Below are positions 55,738-62,848 of a stretch of 64,000 nucleotides of DNA, piece after piece (the first letter of the stretch is position 1; the number at the start of each line of letters is the position of its first letter). This DNA is from Micromonospora echinofusca. Its GTDB lineage: Bacteria; Actinomycetota; Actinomycetes; Mycobacteriales; Micromonosporaceae. The position numbers and the translations under genes are program-made. The stretch spans positions 5,793,001 to 5,857,000 of the forward strand of contig NZ_LT607733.1 in assembly GCF_900091445.1 (NCBI RefSeq). The letters run 5' to 3'. Below the pieces are notes generated by a model that did not search any database, was not told the origin of the DNA, and saw nothing but the letters and a program-made list of their open reading frames with translations.

Positions 55738-55805
55738 TCTTGGTGCGCCTCCTCGCGGTCGTACGCGTCATCGACGTCGGACGGCGCGGTGGCACGAGGC
55801 GCGGG

Positions 55806-56255
55806 TCAGGCGCGGGCGACCTGCTGAAGGATCTCGGCGGCCTGCCGCAGGGTGTCCCGTTCGGCTTCGGTCAGCTCGGCCAGCCGGCGGGCCAGCCACT
55901 CGTCACGGACCCGCTCGAACTGGTCGAGCACGGCCCGTCCCCCCTCGGTCGCCGCCAGGATGACCTGCCGGCCGTCGGTCGGGTGGGGGGTGCGCTGCAC
56001 GAGGCCGCGCTCCTCCAACTTCGCAACGATCTTGGTCATCGTGGGCGGCTGCACCCGTTCCACGTCGGCCAGTTCCCGAGGCGTCAGCGCACCCGCCAGC
56101 CGGAGGCTGGTGAGCGCGGAGAGCTGGGTGACCGTGAGGTCGCCGACCGGCCGGGCCTGGCGGACCCGTCGGTTGAGCCGGGTGATCGCGTCACGCAGCT
56201 GGGGTGCCAGCTGCGCCGGTGGCACGCGTTTCGCCGTCACCGTCCGCTCCGTCAC
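55806..56255 (-). CDS. MarR family transcriptional regulator
   Basis: A 149-residue winged-helix regulator: a dimer helix (QLAPQLRDAITRLNRRVRQ), DLTVTQLSALTSLRLAGALTPRELADVERVQPPTMTKIVAKLEERGLV as helix-turn-helix and recognition helix, and the wing PTDGRQVILAATEGGRAVL. The GTG has no Shine-Dalgarno; TAGGCT lies 7 nt upstream and is partly covered by a palindromic repeat, so the protein probably represses itself and the MFS gene downstream. The ligand is unknown. Confidence 0.95.
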   Translation of the reverse strand: MTERTVTAKRVPPAQLAPQLRDAITRLNRRVRQARPVGDLTVTQLSALTSLRLAGALTPRELADVERVQPPTMTKIVAKLEERGLVQRTPHPTDGRQVILAATEGGRAVLDQFERVRDEWLARRLAELTEAERDTLRQAAEILQQVARA

Positions 56256-56262
56256 GATAGTT

Positions 56263-56278
56263 AGCCTAGCTAATTAGC
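56263..56278 (-). promoter_or_regulatory. Promoter -10 with palindromic MarR operator candidate
   Basis: On the minus strand TAGGCT (56268-56263) is 7 nt before the marR GTG. It abuts a perfect 10-bp palindrome GCTAATTAGC (56269-56278), with a related TTAGCCTAGCTAA (56261-56273) overlapping. Binding would block the polymerase. Confidence 0.6.
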
Positions 56279-56325
56279 CAGGCGAATGAGATGCGATATG
56301 ACCATGCTCACGAGAAGTTTGCCCT

Positions 56326-56366
56326 GCTCCGGGCCGGGTACCTGAATCGGCCGACCGGCCCGGAGC
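56326..56366 (-). terminator. Hairpin terminator after the NCS2 permease
   Basis: The perfect 12-bp arms GCTCCGGGCCGG (56326-56337) and complement (56355-56366) lie 15 nt beyond the permease stop on the minus strand. Confidence 0.75.
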
Positions 56367-56381
56367 GTGGCGTGTCGAGGA

Positions 56382-57860
56382 TCAGAGCACCAGGGACTCG
56401 ATCGGCCCGCGCAGGAAGTAGAGCACGAAGAGGGCGGCCACCCCGTACAGCAGCGGGTGGATCTCCCGTGCCTTGCCCCGGGCGAGCTTCACCACCACGT
56501 ACGAGATCAGGCCGGCCCCGATGCCGTTCGAGATCGAGTACGTGAAGGGCATCAGCACGATCGTCAGGAACGCCGGGATCGCGATCTCGTAGTCCGACCA
56601 GTCGATCGTCCGGACCGCGGTCATCATCAGGAAGCCGACCACCACCAGCGCCGTGGACGCCGCCTCGAACGGCACCACCACGACCAGCGGCGCCAGGAAC
56701 ATCGCCAGCAGGAACAGCCCGCCGGTGACCAGGTTGGCGACGCCCGTACGGGCGCCCTCCGCCACACCGGCCGCGCTCTCGATGTACGACGTGTTGCTGG
56801 ACGTGCTCGCCGCACCGCCGGCCGCCGCCGCGATCGAGTCGACCAGCAGGATCTCCTTCGCCCGCGGCGGGGTGCCCCGCTCGTCGAGCATGTTCCCCTC
56901 CTGGCCGACCGCGACCATCGTGCCCATGGTGTCGAAGAAGTCCGTGATCAGCAGGGTGAACACGAACATCAGCACGACGACCCAGCCGGCGCGGCCCCAC
57001 GAGTCGAACACGTTGAAGTTGCCGAGCAGCGACAGGTCCGGCACGTCCACCCAGGTCTTCGGCAGCTCCGGGACGTTCAGCGCCCAGCCCTTCGGGTTGG
57101 GCTTGCCGTCGACGAAGGACGGCCCGATGTTCGCCACCGCCTCGACGATGATCGCCAGCACGGTGGAGCCGAGGATGCCGATCAGGATCGCGCCCCTGAC
57201 GCGGCGCACCAGCAGCACGATGGTCAGCAGCAGACCCACCACGAAGACCAGCAGCGGCCAGCTGGCGAGCTTGCCGCCGATGCCCAGGCTCACCGGGACG
57301 GTGCTGTTCTGCACGTCCGGCACCCGGCGCACGAAACCGGCGTCGACCAGGCCGATGATGGTCAGGAAGAGGCCGATGCCGACGCCGATCGCCGTCTTCA
57401 TCTGCGTCGGCACCGAGCGGAACACCGCCGTACGCAGGCCGGTCAGCACCAGCACCGCGATGATCACACCCTCGATCACCACGAGGCCCATCGCGTCCGC
57501 CCAGGTCATCTCCGGGGCGATCTCGTACGCGACCAGCGCGTTGACGCCGAGGCCCGCGGCGAGCGCCAGCGGGAACCGGCCGACCACGCCCATCAGGATG
57601 GTCATCAGGCCGGCGACCAGGGCGGTTGCCGCGGCGAGGGCGGCGATGGAGAGCTTCTTGCCGTCGCCGTCGACGGCACCACCGATGATGAGCGGGTTGA
57701 GCACCACGATGTACGCCATCGTGAAGAAGGTCGCCAGGCCACCGCGTACCTCGCGGCTCATCGTCGAGCCACGGGCGGAGATCTCGAAGTACCGGTCGAA
57801 ACCGTTACGCGGGTGCGCTGGATCGGGTGGTGTGCCGTTCTCGGGCGGCGCTACTGACAT
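56382..57860 (-). CDS. NCS2 family nucleobase permease (AzgA-like)
   Basis: A 492-residue transporter with 12-14 TM helices, beginning with RYFEISARGSTMSREVRGGLATFFTMAYIVVLNPLI, the start of AzgA/GhxP-type adenine-guanine-hypoxanthine permeases. It has SSSNTSYIESAAGVAEGARTG in the substrate-binding TM10 region. It imports purine bases by proton symport, most likely; the exact base is uncertain. The ATG follows GAGGACCTG. It is divergent from the DUF2530 gene, which it often accompanies in actinomycetes. Confidence 0.93.
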   Translation of the reverse strand: MSVAPPENGTPPDPAHPRNGFDRYFEISARGSTMSREVRGGLATFFTMAYIVVLNPLIIGGAVDGDGKKLSIAALAAATALVAGLMTILMGVVGRFPLALAAGLGVNALVAYEIAPEMTWADAMGLVVIEGVIIAVLVLTGLRTAVFRSVPTQMKTAIGVGIGLFLTIIGLVDAGFVRRVPDVQNSTVPVSLGIGGKLASWPLLVFVVGLLLTIVLLVRRVRGAILIGILGSTVLAIIVEAVANIGPSFVDGKPNPKGWALNVPELPKTWVDVPDLSLLGNFNVFDSWGRAGWVVVLMFVFTLLITDFFDTMGTMVAVGQEGNMLDERGTPPRAKEILLVDSIAAAAGGAASTSSNTSYIESAAGVAEGARTGVANLVTGGLFLLAMFLAPLVVVVPFEAASTALVVVGFLMMTAVRTIDWSDYEIAIPAFLTIVLMPFTYSISNGIGAGLISYVVVKLARGKAREIHPLLYGVAALFVLYFLRGPIESLVL

Positions 57861-57935
57861 CAGGTCCTCGCAGGTGATCTTCCGTTGTCGCGCGCATCGT
57901 CGCAGATCACCGGCCAGCAGGAAAAGTTGATCGCG

Positions 57936-57941
57936 TACGCT
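57936..57941 (+). promoter_or_regulatory. -10 element of a leaderless promoter (DUF2530)
   Basis: TACGCT ends 6 nt before the GTG at 57948; no Shine-Dalgarno sequence is seen. Confidence 0.6.
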
Positions 57942-57947
57942 TGCCGC

Positions 57948-58196
57948 GTGCCGAAGGAGCAGCCACCGCGGCCCGAGCCGCTCGACCCGCCGATGGTGCC
58001 GTTCGCCCTCGCGGGGATGGCCGCCTGGGCGCTCGCCGGGCTGGTGCTGCTGGTCTTCTTCCGCGACTGGCTGACCGCGCACGATCACCAGGATTGGCTG
58101 TGGACCTGCCTGGCCGGTTTTCTGTGGGGTTTCCCCGGTCTCGCCGTGATGATGCGGCACGACGCCAACCGGCGCCGCCGCCGCGCAGGCCGCTGA
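57948..58196 (+). CDS. DUF2530 membrane protein
   Basis: An 82-residue protein. PRPEPLDPPMVPFALAGMAAWALAGLVLLVFFRDWLTAH is the first TM helix with its flanks, and the second is DWLWTCLAGFLWGFPGLAVMM, followed by a basic tail. This matches DUF2530, a two-TM family of unknown function that commonly sits divergently beside NCS2 permeases in actinomycetes. Leaderless-type start. It converges with the DUF3027 gene. Confidence 0.88.
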   Translation: MPKEQPPRPEPLDPPMVPFALAGMAAWALAGLVLLVFFRDWLTAHDHQDWLWTCLAGFLWGFPGLAVMMRHDANRRRRRAGR

Positions 58197-58241
58197 CCTG
58201 CGACGACACCGATCCGTCGGGCCGGCCCGCGCCCGGTCGCG

Positions 58242-59063
58242 TCAGGGGTGCCCGTACGGCTCCGCCGGCTCGGCCGCCTCGACGGAGCCCGGTGCCCGGC
58301 TGACCGCCACGGGCTCGACCGCGCTGTCGTCGTAGACCGTCGGCATCTCCTCGACCGGGGTCTCGGCGGCCTCGATCAGCGTCTCCGAGTGGGCCCCACA
58401 GCCGTGGTCGGCGCTGACCACCCGACCGTCGTCGGGGGCGTAGAAGTTGCCGCACGCCCCGAAGGCCTGCCGCAGGGCGCCGGCGAGCGGCAGGTAGAAG
58501 CCGCAGGTGCCGCAGCGGGCGGCGGCGGGGGCGGCTGCCGAGATCGCGGCGGACGGGCCGTGGTCGCCGTCGTACCAGCGCTGGGCGGCCTCGCTGCGCC
58601 CCTCGCGGGAGAGCACCCGGGTCCGGCCGAGACCGAGCTCCCACGCGGTCTCCTCGACCGCCGGGTCGTCGGAGAGCAGGTAGCCGGGCTGGAGCCGGTC
58701 GTCGTCGGCCGGGGTGGGCAGCAGGTCGCCGGGGCCGAGGTCGCCCGGCTTGAGCCGCTCCTGCCACGGCAGCCAGCCGGGGGCGAGCATCGCGTCCGTG
58801 CCGGGCAGCAGCACGGTCTCGCAGACCGTGACGTTGCGGCTGCGCGGCACGCGGGTGACGGTGACCGCCCAGCGCCAGCCCCGGTAGCCGGCGAGCCGGC
58901 ACTCGAAGTAGTGCGTGACGAGCCGGTCGCCCTCCGCGACAGCCTGCAGGTGGTCGCCGACGTCCGAGGCGTCGACCTCGGTGATGGCGTCACGCGCCAC
59001 CTCGACGGCGGCGGCACAGACCTGGTCGAGACGAGCGGCACGGGCGGAGGCGGGCCTGGTCAC
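58242..59063 (-). CDS. DUF3027 protein
   Basis: A 273-residue cytoplasmic protein typical of DUF3027. It has RAARLDQVCAAAVEVARDAITE, VGDHLQAVAEGDRLVTHYFECRLAGYRGWRWAVTV, SRNVTVCETVLLPG and WLPWQERLKPGDLGPGDLLPT. A C-terminal Cys/His cluster follows (CGTCGFYLPL, FGACGNFYAPDDGRVVSADHGCGAHSE) that may bind zinc. Actinobacteria-specific, function unknown. The GTG at 59063 is preferred (AACAAT 6 nt upstream); a frame-extending ATG at 59081 is also possible. Confidence 0.88.
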   Translation of the reverse strand: MTRPASARAARLDQVCAAAVEVARDAITEVDASDVGDHLQAVAEGDRLVTHYFECRLAGYRGWRWAVTVTRVPRSRNVTVCETVLLPGTDAMLAPGWLPWQERLKPGDLGPGDLLPTPADDDRLQPGYLLSDDPAVEETAWELGLGRTRVLSREGRSEAAQRWYDGDHGPSAAISAAAPAAARCGTCGFYLPLAGALRQAFGACGNFYAPDDGRVVSADHGCGAHSETLIEAAETPVEEMPTVYDDSAVEPVAVSRAPGSVEAAEPAEPYGHP

Positions 59064-59168
59064 CAGACCATTGTTCCCCATGCGTACGGCAGACCGACAG
59101 GCACCCGCCGATGACGTTCTGGGACAGTGGTGCGGCACGGACGGACCGGATGGGTGAGGATGGTGGGC

Positions 59169-60884
59169 ATGCCGCTGTTCTCCCGCTCCGGGCGGTCCGT
59201 ACTCGGGCGGACCGTCGGCACCGGCATCAAGGCCGTCCGCCTGCTGTTCCGGGGCTCGGTCAGCGGTGGGCGCTGGATGACCCGCCGGGCGGGCCGGGCG
59301 CGCGCCCGGGGCGCCGGGGGCGAGGTCGGCATGGTCCGCCTCTTCGACCTGCACGCGCTCTCCTGCGCCGGCGACACGCTGATCGCCATCGGCCTCGCCG
59401 GGACGATCTTCTTCAACGTCCCGCTCGGCGAGGCACGCAGCAAGGTCGCGCTCTACCTGCTGGTGACCATGGTGCCGTTCGCCATGCTCGCCCCGGTGGT
59501 CGGCCCGCTGCTCGACCACTTCCGCCACGGCCGCCGGTACGCGCTGGCCGCCACCATGCTCGGCCGGGCCTTCCTGGCCTGGCTGATCTCCGACTACATC
59601 CACGGCTTCGGCCTCTACCCGGCGGCCTTCGGCGTGCTGGCGCTCTCCCGGGCGTACGGGGTGGCCCGCTCGGCGGCGGTCCCGCGCCTGCTGCCCGAGG
59701 GGCTGGGTCTGTCCCAGGTGGGCGCCCGGGCCAGCGTCTACGGCACGGTGGCCGGCGCCCTGGTCGCCCCGATCGGGCTGGCCGCCTTCTGGTTCGGGCC
59801 GCAGTGGCCACTCCGGGTCGCCTCGGTCATCTTCCTGGTCGGCATGGTGATCTCCCTGCGGCTGCCGCCGAAGGCCGACTCCGAGCCGCCGGAGCGGGTG
59901 CCCCGACCGCTGCGGGCGCTCGGCCGACGCGGCGGCGACCGCCCGCTGGGGCGGGGACGACCGGCGGGCCGGCTCGTGATCGCCACCCTGATCGGCGCCG
60001 CGACGCTGCGCGGCCTGTACGGCTTCCTGCTGCTCTTCCTCGCCTTCGCGATCAAGGCCGGCGACCTGACCACCGTCGTCTTCGGCCGCGACCTGGGCGA
60101 CGAGGGGGCGCTGGGCCTCGTCGGCGCGGCGCTGGCCGTGGGCACCTTCCTCGCCACCGCGATCGGCACCCGGCTGCGCATCCACCGACCCGTGGCGATC
60201 CAGTCCAGCGGCATGATCATCGTGGGCGGGGTGGCGGTCCTCGCGGCGCTGATGTTCTCGCTGCCGATGGTCGCCCTGCTCTGTCTGGTGGCCGCGCTGG
60301 TCAGCGGCATCGCCAAGCTCGCCGTGGACGCCTCGATCCAGGAGCGCATCCCGGAACGGCTGCGGGCCAGCTCGTTCGCCCACTCCGAGACCGTGCTGAT
60401 GCTCGCGTTCGTCGCCGGGGGCGGGCTGGGGCTCGTCCCCTTCGACGGCCGGATCGGCATCGCCGTCGCCGCCGGGGTCGGCACGCTGGCCGCCGTGCGC
60501 GGCGTGGTGGTGGCGGGCCGCCTGCGTGCCGAGCGGCTGGCCGGCCGCCCGCTCGCCGACGACGAACTGGCCGACGACGCGGGCGGGGACGACGGCAGCG
60601 GCGGGAACGACGGGCGCGACACGGCCGGCGCGCACACCGGCACGGCAGACGCGACCGGCACGCGCGGCACGGGCAGCGGCGCCGGCGCGCGCACCGAGGC
60701 GGAGGCCGGTCCCGAGACCGGGGTCGCGCCCGTCTCGCCCGCCCCGGCGCAGGGCGGCCGGCCGCTGGACGACCCGTCCCTGGCCCCGCCCGGGTACCAC
60801 ATCTACCGGCCGTCCTCCGCCGTCGCCGGGACGGGCGGAGCGGACGACGAGACCCGCCGGGAGCCGCAGGGACCCCTGCCGTGA
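59169..60884 (+). CDS. MFS-like membrane protein with long acidic/Pro-rich C-terminal tail
   Basis: A 571-residue protein. A basic N-terminal extension (about 1-60) is followed by FDLHALSCAGDTLIAIGLAGTIFF and about eleven to twelve MFS-type TM helices (about 65-450). Then comes a low-complexity Asp/Gly/Thr tail of about 120 residues ending PLDDPSLAPPGYHIYRPSSAV. The tail pattern recurs in actinobacterial homologues next to DUF3027 genes. Substrate unknown. The start among three close in-frame options is set by GAGG 9 nt upstream. The stop overlaps the GTG of mqnB (GTGA). Confidence 0.85.
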   Translation: MPLFSRSGRSVLGRTVGTGIKAVRLLFRGSVSGGRWMTRRAGRARARGAGGEVGMVRLFDLHALSCAGDTLIAIGLAGTIFFNVPLGEARSKVALYLLVTMVPFAMLAPVVGPLLDHFRHGRRYALAATMLGRAFLAWLISDYIHGFGLYPAAFGVLALSRAYGVARSAAVPRLLPEGLGLSQVGARASVYGTVAGALVAPIGLAAFWFGPQWPLRVASVIFLVGMVISLRLPPKADSEPPERVPRPLRALGRRGGDRPLGRGRPAGRLVIATLIGAATLRGLYGFLLLFLAFAIKAGDLTTVVFGRDLGDEGALGLVGAALAVGTFLATAIGTRLRIHRPVAIQSSGMIIVGGVAVLAALMFSLPMVALLCLVAALVSGIAKLAVDASIQERIPERLRASSFAHSETVLMLAFVAGGGLGLVPFDGRIGIAVAAGVGTLAAVRGVVVAGRLRAERLAGRPLADDELADDAGGDDGSGGNDGRDTAGAHTGTADATGTRGTGSGAGARTEAEAGPETGVAPVSPAPAQGGRPLDDPSLAPPGYHIYRPSSAVAGTGGADDETRREPQGPLP

Positions 60885-61531
60885 CGGGCCTGCTGGTCGT
60901 CACGGCGGTGCCCGCCGAGGCCGAGGCGGTCCGCGCGGGCCTTCCGGACCCGTCGACGGCGGTGCTGCCGGTGGGGGTCGGGCCCGCCGTCGCCGCCGCC
61001 ACCACCGCCCGGCTGCTGGCGCTCGCCGAGGCGGCCGGGCGCCCGTACCGCGGTGTGGTCAGTGCGGGCGTGGCGGGCGGCTTCGCCGGCCGGGCGGACG
61101 TCGGCGCGACGGTGCTGGGCTCCGTGTCCGTCGCCGCCGACCTGGGTGCCGAGTCGCCGGCGGGCTTCCTCCCGGTGGACGAGCTGGGCATGCCGCCGGA
61201 GTGGCTCGGTGGCGGCCTCGCGCTCGCCGCCGATCCGGGGCTGCTGGCCGCCCTGCGGGCCGGGCTGCCGACGGCGACGGTGGGCGCGGTGCTCACCGTC
61301 AGCACGGTGACCGGCACCGCTGCGAGCACGGACGCCCTGCGCCGGCGCCACCCCGACGCCGTCGCCGAGGCCATGGAGGGGTACGGCGTGGCCGTCGCCG
61401 CCGCGCAGGCCGGCGTCCCGTTCGCCGAGCTGCGTACCGTCTCCAACCCCGTCGGTCCCCGCGACCGCGACGCCTGGCGCATGCGCGAGGCGCTCGCCGC
61501 CCTCACCACCGCCGCCGCGGCCCTGACCTGA
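60881..61531 (+). CDS. mqnB: Futalosine hydrolase
   Basis: A 216-residue enzyme of the nucleoside phosphorylase/hydrolase fold that releases hypoxanthine from futalosine (or adenine from aminofutalosine) in the alternative menaquinone pathway. It has VTAVPAEAEAVRAG at the N-terminus, VVSAGVAGGFAGRADVG, VLTVSTVTGTAAS, and AEAMEGYGVAVAAAQAGVPFAELRTVSNPVGPRDRDAW with the Glu-Met-Glu substrate site. The GTG overlaps the MFS stop by 4 nt. mqnD lies about 1.3 kb downstream, supporting the assignment over MTA/SAH nucleosidase. Confidence 0.92.
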   Translation: MTGLLVVTAVPAEAEAVRAGLPDPSTAVLPVGVGPAVAAATTARLLALAEAAGRPYRGVVSAGVAGGFAGRADVGATVLGSVSVAADLGAESPAGFLPVDELGMPPEWLGGGLALAADPGLLAALRAGLPTATVGAVLTVSTVTGTAASTDALRRRHPDAVAEAMEGYGVAVAAAQAGVPFAELRTVSNPVGPRDRDAWRMREALAALTTAAAALT

Positions 61532-61537
61532 ACCCGC

Positions 61538-62395
61538 CTACGCCGAGGGCCAGTTCGCAGCCGCGGGCCGACGGTCGAGGCGCAGGGCCCACGGCCGGCT
61601 CGTCTTGAACTGGTATCCGCAGGCGAGCAGCAGATCGACGCCGGTGTCCTCGGCGATCGCGTGGGCGGTGCGGATGCCGGAGCGATCCATCTCGTCGGCC
61701 AGCAACCCGACCAACCGGCGCCCGATGCCGAGCCGTCGACAGCCCTCCGCGACGAGAACACCGTCGAGCACGACCTCCCGTTCCTCACCCGGATCGTCGC
61801 CGTCGACCAGGTGCGGGCTGCGCTCGTGGGCCCGCAGCTCACCCACCAGCTCCCCGCCCGGCAGTTCCGCCACGAACCGCCACGACGTCGCCGGCAGGCC
61901 GCCGCCAGTCACGCGACGCAGCCGTACCGTCCGCTGGATCTCCATGGCACGTCGACGCCGGTCCCGGTGGCGACGATTCCGCTCGTACGTGGCCGGTGGC
62001 AGCGGTAGCGGCCAGCGCGCCGGGGGAAGGTTGTACCAGTTCGCCCACCAGGCACCCGGCCAGTCCTTCGGCTCCTTGACCTCCCAGACGTCGAGGTGAG
62101 CCGGGTACCGACGCCCTGCTTCGTCCCGCAGCGCCTCGTGCGGCACCGGTGGCAGCACCCGGTCGGCGGTCGCGGAGGTGTCGCGTACGCCGACTGCCAC
62201 CTCCCCGCCGGCGGCCCGGAGGAGCCGTTCCACCGTACGGAACCGCGGGTCGGTAGCCCGGCCCGACTCGATCCGGGCCAGGGTCGCCTGGGGCACCCCC
62301 GACCGCTCGGCCAGTTCCCGCTGGCTCAGGTCCGCTCGGCGTCGTAGCGCCCGCAGGGCCGCACCAAGGTCGACGGCATCCGTCAGCTCTGCCAC
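61538..62395 (-). CDS. XRE-type HTH fused to GNAT acetyltransferase-like domain
   Basis: A 285-residue fusion. Residues about 10-65 are an XRE helix-turn-helix (LRALRRRADLSQRELAERSGVPQATLARIESG). Residues about 85-140 are a Trp/Pro-rich linker. Residues about 150-285 look like a GNAT acyltransferase (VVLDGVLVAEGCRRLGIGRRLVGLLADEMDRSGI, with R-x-x-G-I-G-R as the acetyl-CoA loop, and LLLACGYQFK). Such fusions are uncommon: DNA binding coupled to a possible acetyltransferase. The GTG at 62395 follows GGGAG about 10 nt upstream. Two DnaA boxes lie 51 bp from its start. It converges with mqnB 6 nt away. Confidence 0.85.
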   Translation of the reverse strand: MAELTDAVDLGAALRALRRRADLSQRELAERSGVPQATLARIESGRATDPRFRTVERLLRAAGGEVAVGVRDTSATADRVLPPVPHEALRDEAGRRYPAHLDVWEVKEPKDWPGAWWANWYNLPPARWPLPLPPATYERNRRHRDRRRRAMEIQRTVRLRRVTGGGLPATSWRFVAELPGGELVGELRAHERSPHLVDGDDPGEEREVVLDGVLVAEGCRRLGIGRRLVGLLADEMDRSGIRTAHAIAEDTGVDLLLACGYQFKTSRPWALRLDRRPAAANWPSA

Positions 62396-62445
62396 GACAA
62401 CATGCTCCCGGTGCAACGCCTCGCCCTCAACACCCGTCCGCAGCC

Positions 62446-62466
62446 TGTGGATAAGCTTGTGGACAA
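62446..62466 (-). promoter_or_regulatory. Two adjacent DnaA boxes
   Basis: On the minus strand TTGTCCACA (62466-62458) and TTATCCACA (62454-62446) are both perfect DnaA-box 9-mers in the same orientation, 3 bp apart. Confidence 0.75.
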
Positions 62467-62562
62467 CGTTGACGCCAAGGGGTCGACCCACGGCACCGGA
62501 CCGTCCACCGATCGGAACAGCCGCTCAAGGACGAGGACAGGACTCCTTCGCGACGCTGTCGA

Positions 62563-62584
62563 GCTGAATCGTCTACGACATCAG
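62563..62584. repeat. 22-bp direct repeat, copy 1
   Basis: Identical over 22 bp to 62695-62716. The core TCGTCTACGA is an inverted repeat (TCGT/ACGA) inside a longer imperfect TGA..TCA dyad. Confidence 0.7.
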
Positions 62585-62694
62585 GCACCGCTGCGCGCGG
62601 CGCGTCCCAGGTGTCCCGCCCTGGCAGGGAGAAGAGCCGTGACCGCAGCGGCGATGAGGCAGCGGGCCGGGAGTGGGCGGCGGACGCGAGCAAG

Positions 62695-62716
62695 GCTGAA
62701 TCGTCTACGACATCAG
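62695..62716. repeat. 22-bp direct repeat, copy 2
   Basis: Second exact copy, start-to-start distance 132 bp from copy 1 and about 120 bp ahead of the mqnD -10 element. Confidence 0.7.
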
Positions 62717-62836
62717 CTCGAAAGGACGCGTCAGGCAGGATCCGGCCGGCAGAGCGGAAGAGGTCAGGCGGGCGCGGCGGAGCGGATCCGGGTCACACCG
62801 GCGCTGGCGCGGTCGGGCGCTGGCACAGGGCGGGGA

Positions 62837-62842
62837 TACGGT
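62837..62842 (+). promoter_or_regulatory. -10 element of a leaderless promoter (mqnD)
   Basis: TACGGT ends 6 nt before the GTG at 62849. The purine-rich GAGGGC between them could also serve as a very short Shine-Dalgarno. Confidence 0.5.
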
Positions 62843-62848
62843 GAGGGC

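Larger units (their letters stand above)
62396..62848. other. Regulatory intergenic region between the XRE-GNAT gene and mqnD
   Basis: 453 bp without a credible gene. It holds two adjacent DnaA boxes, a 22-bp direct repeat with an internal inverted repeat (two copies 132 bp apart), a CCAGG/CCTGG inverted repeat near 62607-62624, and the mqnD -10 element. Confidence 0.6.

Noticed and set aside
62446..62466. DnaA boxes read as the chromosome origin
   Set aside because: Only two boxes, no dnaA, dnaN, recF, rpmH or gid genes and no AT-rich unwinding region; kept only as a DnaA-binding site candidate.
62563..62716. 22-bp repeats read as att sites or IS ends
   Set aside because: No integrase, transposase, tRNA or target duplication is nearby and the DNA between the copies is too short for a mobile element.
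62611..62844. Short open frame in the mqnD upstream region
   Set aside because: It crosses the direct repeat, is low-complexity and polar, and lacks a credible ribosome binding site.
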